NCBI GenBank assembly: GCA_030638785.1 | Contig: DAOWDY010000062.1 | Coordinates: 1 to 7,293 of the forward strand | Reading direction: 5' to 3' | DNA: 7,293 bases | DNA from: Candidatus Thorarchaeota archaeon | Lineage (GTDB): Archaea > Asgardarchaeota > Thorarchaeia > Thorarchaeales > Thorarchaeaceae | In this document: positions 1 to 4,079 of the stretch, one piece after another | Layout of the letters: every line of letters starts with the position of its first letter | Position numbering within the stretch: the stretch's first letter is position 1 | The notes under the pieces: model-generated | Database searches by the model: none | What the model was told of the DNA's origin: nothing | Seen by the model: the letters and a program-made list of their open reading frames with translations, nothing else | Program-made: the position numbers and the translations under genes

Positions 1-1
1 A

Positions 2-463
2 CGAGATTTGGGGTCCCACTTTAATTTCCGAATACTCAAAGGTGATGCCCGTCATTCAGATAGAATAGTTCAATCTGAAGTGGATGCAATAGCATTTGAG
101 CCACACTTAGGACCTATCTACAAGAACAAACCTCGACGTGATGATGCCGAGAAAGAAATCGAAGAGCTTACACTTCTTTATCGAGCGGCCATGAAGTCTT
201 TTGCCAAAATTCTTCGAAAGGACGGAAGAATCGCCATGACCATTCCAGTGATTCTTACAAATGCTGGAGATGTATCGATTGACTTGAAGAAGATGCTTAA
301 GGGAACTGAATTTGAAGTTTACAAGCTTCTCCCACAGCACGCATTCAGGAACTTCAACATGTCAAGACGTGAGATTGATATTAATCCAAATCGAACAATT
401 CTTCCTGAACGAAAAAGAGGCCAGATTATTCAGCGAGCAGTTGTAATGCTAGGAAGAGGCTAG
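2..463 (+). CDS. Trm11/Trm-G10-like SAM-dependent RNA methyltransferase, C-terminal part (5' end off window)
   Basis: The reading frame is open from the left edge, so about 153 C-terminal residues are seen and the true start lies outside the window. It resembles the Rossmann-fold methyltransferase half of the Trm11/Trm-G10 family (COG1041), which methylates the N2 of a guanine in tRNA using S-adenosylmethionine. Visible landmarks are a KGDAR segment (residues 13-17, the usual acidic SAM-adenine loop), then the segment EPHLGP (33-38) where the catalytic DPPY/NPPY motif normally sits, then a helix and a GRIAMTIPV strand, and a C-terminal RGQIIQRAVVML strand like the family's closing 'gQ.v.Rei.v' strand. 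The missing N-terminal part would hold a THUMP domain if it follows the family plan. The altered motif IV makes the exact substrate uncertain. It is convergent with the next gene; the two stop codons overlap in CTAG. Family assignment is moderately sure, the target base is not known. Confidence 0.72.
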   Translation, partial: RDLGSHFNFRILKGDARHSDRIVQSEVDAIAFEPHLGPIYKNKPRRDDAEKEIEELTLLYRAAMKSFAKILRKDGRIAMTIPVILTNAGDVSIDLKKMLKGTEFEVYKLLPQHAFRNFNMSRREIDINPNRTILPERKRGQIIQRAVVMLGRG

Positions 464-1293
464 AAAAGGTGTCTGATGGTGTCGTCTAGAATGGCGTATG
501 TCTGCAGACGACTTAGGTCCCTCTTTACATAGGGCATGGCATGATCAAAAATCATCGTTCGAAAGGCAGTCTTGCTCACAACATCCTTGGCGGCAAAAGC
601 AACAACACGAAGAAGTTCTTCCAAAGCATCTCGCAATTTGTTGTAGTTCGTGTTGCGGACGTCAATAGCAAGGACTTCAACTCCACCATCATCTATGACA
701 ATATTTTCAAGACAGGCGTTGGCTTCTTGGACTGGTTCCGCAAGGTTTCTAATCCGTTTTATCAGCTTCTTGCGAGTCCTCTTATCGGTCTTGACTCTGA
801 GGATAGCTCTAAAGAGATGACTATAGACTTCTAAGCAGTCCATGGACTTTCCTGCAATAAGTGCATCATCTGTTTCTTCGTATTGATTGATTAGTTCATC
901 AACAAAGTTACCAAATCCCTTGAATGTCTGGGGATTCCCGTGCCAATCCTTAAGCACAGTATCAACAGTCACTTCGGGAGGTATCTCTTTTCGCATAAAC
1001 TCATTGAGGGCATATTCCAGAATGAACCGCATGTGCCCAACTCGTGCTTGTTTCGACACAACCATCACAAAGAGCAGCTGATCGTTCTCCTGCCAGACAT
1101 ACCTGCTTGTTTCAGTGTCGATGATTCTGAGATTCTCATGAGATGCCTTGTCAATGAACGTATGAGTTGCAGAGAGAAAAGGAGCAATCAGGTCCATATC
1201 AATCTCGATTCCACTATAGGCTCGAGATACGATATTCCTGCCAGTCTGACGTTCTATCAGCCAGACTCCATAGATTGTCCGCTTGTCAGACAT
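460..1293 (-). CDS. longin-like domain protein with helical C-terminal domain, 277 aa, function unknown
   Basis: I do not recognise a named gene. Residues 5-100 follow a longin/roadblock-like order: two strands with a 'VWLIERQTGRNIVSRAY' hairpin, a helix (MDLIAPFLSATHTFIDKA), three strands ending in QLLFVMVVS, then a long helix (VGHMRFILEYALNEFM). A further helix (FKGFGNFVDELINQYE, 125-139) would complete a longin fold. Residues 142-277 are mostly helical, with a basic stretch KTDKRTRKKLIKR (168-180) and one strand-rich insert (NIVIDDGGVEVLAIDV, 197-212). There is no signal peptide or membrane span, so it should be cytosolic. Longin proteins act in eukaryotes as trafficking adaptors and GTPase regulators, and are abundant in Asgard archaea; a similar role here is inference only. 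The ATG start is backed by GGAG at 1301-1304, 7 bases upstream. It lies 67 bp downstream of the DinB-like gene, possibly co-transcribed. Confidence 0.62.
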   Translation of the reverse strand: MSDKRTIYGVWLIERQTGRNIVSRAYSGIEIDMDLIAPFLSATHTFIDKASHENLRIIDTETSRYVWQENDQLLFVMVVSKQARVGHMRFILEYALNEFMRKEIPPEVTVDTVLKDWHGNPQTFKGFGNFVDELINQYEETDDALIAGKSMDCLEVYSHLFRAILRVKTDKRTRKKLIKRIRNLAEPVQEANACLENIVIDDGGVEVLAIDVRNTNYNKLRDALEELLRVVAFAAKDVVSKTAFRTMIFDHAMPYVKRDLSRLQTYAILDDTIRHLF

Positions 1294-1360
1294 ATCTGAA
1301 CTCCATCATTCTGTCACATTTGCTTTTGATAAGATTATGTAAGATATTCTAAAATCTATT

Positions 1361-1783
1361 TCAGATGTTTCGAATAAGAACTCCCACACGTTCTCGTAAT
1401 TGAGCCAAATGCCCGACTGTGTGAAACAAGATTTGTTCTATTGCACCGGATATTGTTGTTTCCATACCCCACGGAAAAACAAAACGTTCTGCAAGCTGTT
1501 CATCCGAATAATCCTTGATTGCTCGAATCATTCTATCAATAGCACGATCAGTATCATTCGCAAGAGAATCGGTCTTCTGGAATACATTTGATTCTTCATT
1601 GAAGCTTGAACCTGCATCTTCAAAGACTGCACGAATTGTATGGTAGAATGTTTCCCCCACTGTGAATTCGCTTGGAGCTAGTCGGTACTCCCACGCATTT
1701 GCCCGGTCTATCATCTGCACAGTCTTTTGTGCAGTACGTCGAAGAGAGTTCCACTCTCTAATGTAAACATCAATCTCGGGCAT
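1361..1783 (-). CDS. DinB-like four-helix-bundle protein (DinB/YfiT superfamily)
   Basis: The 140-residue length and all-helical pattern fit the DinB-like superfamily, cytosolic four-helix bundles that usually bind a divalent metal through three histidines. The expected triad is visible: H48 in the helix VGETFYHTIRAVF and H121 plus H125 in FHTVGHLAQLRERV, the characteristic HxxxH of the last helix. Members include thiol-dependent transferases (for example mycothiol- or bacillithiol-linked) and DNA-damage-induced proteins of unknown activity; the reaction here cannot be read from sequence. No Shine-Dalgarno site sits at normal distance from the ATG; the nearest purine run, AAGGATGAG, is 16-24 bases upstream. 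A weak TATA-like stretch about 30 bases upstream would give a nearly leaderless mRNA. It lies between the OsmC-like gene (85 bp upstream) and the longin-like gene (67 bp downstream), so shared transcription is possible. It is unrelated to DNA polymerase IV, also named DinB. Confidence 0.8.
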   Translation of the reverse strand: MPEIDVYIREWNSLRRTAQKTVQMIDRANAWEYRLAPSEFTVGETFYHTIRAVFEDAGSSFNEESNVFQKTDSLANDTDRAIDRMIRAIKDYSDEQLAERFVFPWGMETTISGAIEQILFHTVGHLAQLRERVGVLIRNI

Positions 1784-1868
1784 TACAAAAGTACAGACTC
1801 ATCCTTGCTTATCAATATCTGTGAATTGTCAATCTGCCCTACCTGAGCTATTGAAGACGAGGTGCACC

Positions 1869-2393
1869 TTACAGCTTAGAAACAACGACTTCAGGAGTAA
1901 CTGGTTCAGTCAAGCAATAATATGCTGGACATCTCTCAATTGTAAGCTGGCGAATTCTATCTACATCTTCATCACTCGCATCAGTCTTTGTAGATATATT
2001 CAGTGTCATCTTGTCCATAATCGGATTTTCAGTTAAACCAAAACTCCTTGACATATCAAGATGAGCTACAGCAGTAACCGTTAGCTCCTCAAGTACAACT
2101 CCTTCCTTTGCTGCCCATTTCGCGAATGTTGCTGCAAAACATGAAGCTACTCCAAACAAACAATATTGTATTGGATTTACAGATGTGCCTCCTCCACCTA
2201 GGAATGCAGGCTCATCAGAGTATAGGATAACCCGACCATTCTCATATTTGAGCTCAGACTCAAATTGTGGTCCCTTTACTCCCAATCTCCATATGCCTTC
2301 TACTTTCAAGGTTTTTAATGCGGATGACAGATCCTTTTCACCTTCAGCTATCGTTTGGTCAAACGCTTCGATATTGACTCTATTCTTTTCCAT
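1869..2393 (-). CDS. OsmC/Ohr-family peroxiredoxin-like protein
   Basis: This is a 174-residue OsmC-family protein; the family reduces organic hydroperoxides or is annotated as OsmC-like of unknown substrate, acting as a cytosolic dimer. The family's two reactive cysteines are present: C85 in GVASCFAATF, at the start of the central helix (peroxidatic position), and C155 in IERCPAYY (resolving position). The upstream EPAFLGGGGTSVNPIQYCL block is the usual glycine-rich lead-in, and the C-terminal EPVTPEVVV strand closes the fold. Two extra cysteines, C78 and C160, lie near the active pair and are less usual. The N-terminal 30 residues or so, ahead of KVEGIWRLGVKGP, extend beyond the core. The ATG has AGGAG at 2403-2407 on the minus strand, 9 bases away, which supports this start. 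A TATA-like element lies about 105 bases upstream. Family call is firm; substrate is unknown. Confidence 0.9.
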   Translation of the reverse strand: MEKNRVNIEAFDQTIAEGEKDLSSALKTLKVEGIWRLGVKGPQFESELKYENGRVILYSDEPAFLGGGGTSVNPIQYCLFGVASCFAATFAKWAAKEGVVLEELTVTAVAHLDMSRSFGLTENPIMDKMTLNISTKTDASDEDVDRIRQLTIERCPAYYCLTEPVTPEVVVSKL

Positions 2394-2490
2394 GACTTTT
2401 GGCTCCTATTCTTACCATTAGTAAACCATCGACAGCCCCTGCTATGTCGTTGATTTCCCCAACTAGAAGGGAATCTTTGATAATATTCAT
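2380..2490 (-). CDS. candidate small ORF, 36 codons, overlapping the OsmC-like start
   Basis: A minus-strand ATG at 2490 opens 36 codons (MNIIKDSLLVGEINDIAGAV then DGLLMVRIGAKSHGKE) that end at a TAG overlapping the first 14 bases of the OsmC-like gene in another frame. The composition is protein-like and the overlap resembles translational coupling. Against it, there is no Shine-Dalgarno site, and the TATA-like element at 2499-2506 is only about 13 bases from the ATG, so a transcript from it would start inside the ORF. A different weak AT-rich element near 2537-2546 could allow translation. No family was recognised. It may simply be chance open frame in the OsmC leader. Confidence 0.22.
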   Translation of the reverse strand: MNIIKDSLLVGEINDIAGAVDGLLMVRIGAKSHGKE

Positions 2491-2498
2491 GCAAACAG

Positions 2499-2506
2499 AA
2501 TATATG
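2499..2506 (-). promoter_or_regulatory. candidate TATA box for the OsmC-like gene
   Basis: The minus strand reads CATATATT here, a fair archaeal TATA element, preceded by the tandem TAACTAACTAAC (2506-2517). Normal archaeal spacing of about 26 bases would place the transcript start near 2477, giving an 80-odd-base leader ahead of the OsmC-like ATG. Confidence 0.35.
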
Positions 2507-2658
2507 TTAGTTAGTTACCATTTGGATAGCAACTCTGATAATAGAAGCGAATGATAGTGCTCTGTGATCTCAGATTATTTGATGTGCGGGAGATTTAACC
2601 GAAGTAAGACAGGACAGACAATCTGATTCTTTCTTTGAAACCAAAAATGAAGAGATGA

Positions 2659-2676
2659 GATGGGGTAGACCCCATC
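2659..2676 (-). terminator. candidate TFB terminator hairpin
   Basis: GATGGGG (2659-2665) and CCCCATC (2670-2676) form a perfect 7-bp, GC-rich stem around a 4-base loop, 36 bases beyond the TFB stop codon. Read on the minus strand it is followed 10 bases later by a run of five T. That order fits a terminator, but archaeal termination depends mainly on T-rich tracts and this run is short. Confidence is modest. Confidence 0.35.
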
Positions 2677-2711
2677 CATCTGTTTAAGAAACGGTTTCGG
2701 CCCAGGTCAAC

Positions 2712-3674
2712 TCAGGTCGTTGAGATTCCCAACTTCTCAACCATTTCCTTGTATCTATTCCTCACTGTCACTTCAGTGACTCTGGCTGTTCTTGCAATCT
2801 CTAGTTGTGTGCGTCGAGAACCCGTCAGAATACTCGCAACATAGATTGCTGCAGCAGCCATTCCCTTTGGATCCTTTCCGATAGTGAGTCGTTCTTCTCT
2901 AGCCAATTGGAGGATATCAATCGCTTTCTTCTTGGCTTCACCAGGGATTCCTAGTTCTGTACCAAAGCGATGAACAAACTCAACAGGCGAACTTTGAGGC
3001 ACCTTCAGATTCAGGTACCTTAGAATAAGCCTTACACAAAGGCTCAGTTCTTTTCGCGTTATGTGAATTTGGTCTACGATTTCTTCCAATGGTCGAGGTA
3101 CCTTATGCACTCTACATGCAAGGTACAAGGATGCTGCAATCATCCCGAGTATGGTACGACCACGAGTCAGACGTTTTCTAAGGGCTTTCCTATAGATAAC
3201 AGCAGAGGTTTCTCGAATTGAGTAGGGGATACTCAATTGAGAGCTTATTCTGTGCAACTCAGTCATAGCGACTGCAAGGTTGCGTTTGTCAGAAGAATGA
3301 ACCTTAGTACGTATCTGCCATTTGCGCAGTCTGTGAATCTGTGCTCTTCTTGTGGAAGTAAGCTTCCTACCTGCCGCATCGACATTCTGTCTACCAATAA
3401 TGGTAGTTAGACCTTGATCAAACTTGCTCCAATCAGCGGGTCCTCCTACACGTTGACGAGCATTTTGCTCATCTGCTGTAAAAGCACGCCACTCTGGACC
3501 CAAATCGATTGATCGGTCTGAGAGAACTAAACCGCAGTTCGAGCATATTGTCTCACCACGGGCTTGATCGATGAAAACCACTTCTGAAGCACAAGCATTA
3601 CAAACGTTGCTGGCTGTACCGATGGACTCCTTCTGTTTCCGAGATTTCGCTTGTCTACTGGCCAGTCCAATCAT
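2712..3674 (-). CDS. tfb: transcription initiation factor TFB (archaeal TFIIB homologue)
   Basis: TFB binds the TBP-TATA complex and the flanking BRE and recruits RNA polymerase at promoters. All parts of the family are present in 320 residues. A zinc ribbon uses C25, C28, C44 and C47. The B-reader follows with DRSIDLGPEWRAF (53-65), including the conserved EWRAF. The linker segment QRVGGP (74-79) is slightly off the usual RxGPP pattern. Two cyclin-like repeats span roughly 120-210 and 215-310, and the second ends in the BRE-contacting helix-turn-helix RTQLEIARTARVTEVTVRNR. Residues 1-24 are a basic extension (RQAKSRKQK). The ATG is the only sensible start because an in-frame TAG lies 12 bases upstream. 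GGAG directly abuts it with no spacing, so it cannot act as a normal ribosome site. The gene is divergent from argS, with a possible operator upstream. Many archaea have several TFBs; whether this is the main one is not visible. Confidence 0.96.
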   Translation of the reverse strand: MIGLASRQAKSRKQKESIGTASNVCNACASEVVFIDQARGETICSNCGLVLSDRSIDLGPEWRAFTADEQNARQRVGGPADWSKFDQGLTTIIGRQNVDAAGRKLTSTRRAQIHRLRKWQIRTKVHSSDKRNLAVAMTELHRISSQLSIPYSIRETSAVIYRKALRKRLTRGRTILGMIAASLYLACRVHKVPRPLEEIVDQIHITRKELSLCVRLILRYLNLKVPQSSPVEFVHRFGTELGIPGEAKKKAIDILQLAREERLTIGKDPKGMAAAAIYVASILTGSRRTQLEIARTARVTEVTVRNRYKEMVEKLGISTT

Positions 3675-3790
3675 CTCCGTGCAGATCTACCGGGGGAAGT
3701 AGAGCTGCTGTTAGAGCATTGTGTTCCGATGTTGCATTTCCTCATGGCGTTTGAGAAAAGGCATCGTCGTGAGGCGCGTATTGAGGAGTT

Positions 3791-3815
3791 GTTCTCAAAA
3801 AAGAGAACTGTTCTC
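3791..3815. promoter_or_regulatory. candidate operator: three GTTCTC half-sites
   Basis: GTTCTC (3791-3796), GAGAAC (3803-3808) and GTTCTC (3810-3815) form two overlapping inverted repeats, with spacers AAAAAA and a single T. The outer two copies extend to a 7-base direct repeat, TGTTCTC. The cluster falls where transcription of tfb should begin if the minus-strand TATA at 3829-3838 is used, so a bound protein would block initiation. If that TATA is used in the plus direction instead, the cluster would lie upstream of it. Confidence 0.4.
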
Positions 3816-3828
3816 GCAAGCCGACAAA

Positions 3829-3838
3829 GATATATAAT
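3829..3838 (-). promoter_or_regulatory. candidate TATA box for tfb (near-symmetric, could read either way)
   Basis: The minus strand reads ATTATATATC, the best TATA-like element upstream of tfb, preceded by CAAACC in the BRE position. The expected start is near 3808, leaving a leader of about 130 bases. On the plus strand the same bases read GATATATAAT after GACAAA, so a plus-strand start near 3860 is also possible, though that is 220 bases before argS. Confidence 0.45.
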
Positions 3839-3910
3839 GGTTTGCACGGATTGCGGAAAACTGTAGAAATATTCAATTGATTATTTAATATATTAGTTGT
3901 AATAACTTAC

Positions 3911-3936
3911 GATACATCGGATATAAGCAATGTATC
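3911..3936. repeat. inverted repeat GATACAT-N12-ATGTATC upstream of argS
   Basis: Perfect 7-bp arms at 3911-3917 and 3930-3936 flank a 12-base AT-rich spacer. It could be a two-fold protein site or, if transcription starts from the AT-rich element near 3886-3898, a 5'-end stem-loop. A repeat like this alone is not statistically unusual in 7 kb; its interest is the shared GATAC core with the repeat at 4018-4030. Confidence 0.35.
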
Positions 3937-4017
3937 AATATTCGACATTGTTGGGAAGAACACGTCCGAAATGGAACATGACCCCCTTAGTTTAACACTC
4001 TGAGATAGGTCCTATTT

Positions 4018-4030
4018 GATACAGCGTATC
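4018..4030. repeat. inverted repeat GATAC-AGC-GTATC next to the argS promoter
   Basis: Five-base arms (4018-4022 and 4026-4030) around a 3-base spacer repeat the GATAC core of the site at 3911-3936. It directly abuts the weak TATA-like GTTTATGAA, on its upstream, BRE side. A second small palindrome, ATAGG-T-CCTAT, lies just before it at 4005-4015. Confidence 0.35.
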
Positions 4031-4039
4031 GTTTATGAA
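4031..4039 (+). promoter_or_regulatory. weak candidate TATA box for argS
   Basis: GTTTATGAA is a partial match to the archaeal TATA consensus. With normal spacing transcription would start near 4061, giving a leader of about 19 bases that still includes the ribosome site at 4068-4074. The stronger AT-rich elements further upstream are alternatives. Confidence 0.25.
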
Positions 4040-4067
4040 CCTATGAATTATGATTGTGCCTGTTTAT

Positions 4068-4074
4068 GGTGAGG
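4068..4074 (+). promoter_or_regulatory. argS ribosome binding site, decides the start codon
   Basis: GGTGAGG matches the GGTGA end of the Shine-Dalgarno sequence and sits 5 bases before the ATG at 4080. The alternative in-frame ATG at 4050, 10 codons earlier, has no such site, so 4080 is preferred. Confidence 0.65.
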
Positions 4075-4079
4075 TCTCT

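Larger units (their letters stand above)
2394..2711. other. 318-bp intergenic region between TFB and the OsmC-like gene
   Basis: This gap lies downstream of TFB and upstream of the OsmC-like gene, both on the minus strand. From the TFB side it holds a short palindrome GAAAC-G-GTTTC (2688-2698), a stem-loop with 7-bp arms (2659-2676), about 140 bases with no recognised element, a triple GTTA tandem (2506-2517), a TATA-like element (2499-2506) and the OsmC ribosome binding site (2403-2407). Apart from the 36-codon frame at 2380-2490 and a 34-codon minus-strand frame starting inside the stem-loop, no ORF of interest and no tRNA-like fold was seen. Confidence 0.6.
3675..4079. other. 405-bp divergent regulatory region between tfb and argS
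   Basis: The region separates two divergently transcribed genes. The tfb-proximal part (3675-3828) would be a leader of about 130 bases if the TATA element at 3829-3838 is used; it contains a 17-codon minus-strand frame (3711-3764) without a ribosome site. The middle holds the GTTCTC half-site cluster and the TATA element. The part from 3867 to 3900 is very AT-rich (TTTAATATATTAG near 3886-3898). The argS-proximal part has two inverted repeats built on GATAC, a weak TATA-like site and the argS ribosome site. A plus-strand open frame of 71 codons (3651-3866, TTG start) crosses it but is probably chance. Confidence 0.6.

Noticed and set aside
940..1299. 119-codon plus-strand open frame opposite the longin-like gene
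   Set aside because: It is an antisense shadow of a gene with a good start, ribosome site and domain pattern; its own translation resembles no family.
1743..1759. Perfect 7-bp hairpin AGAGAGT-TCC-ACTCTCT in the 5' part of the DinB-like gene
   Set aside because: Roughly two or three such hairpins with short loops are expected by chance in a window of this size, and it lies inside coding sequence.
1860..1869. 10-base palindrome AGGTGCACCT at the end of the OsmC-like gene
   Set aside because: About seven 10-base palindromes are expected by chance in 7.3 kb and no T-rich tract follows it.
2521..2640. Possible C/D-box small RNA (ATGATAG followed by CTGA) in the gap upstream of the OsmC-like gene
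   Set aside because: The C-box match is imperfect, the boxes are badly spaced and no convincing C'/D' pair was found.
3711..3764. 17-codon minus-strand frame in the tfb leader, a possible upstream ORF
   Set aside because: There is no ribosome site and frames this short are expected by chance.
3651..3866. 71-codon plus-strand open frame with a CxxC near its end, between tfb and argS
   Set aside because: It starts with TTG inside tfb, has no ribosome site, no recognised family, and runs through the probable tfb promoter and operator.
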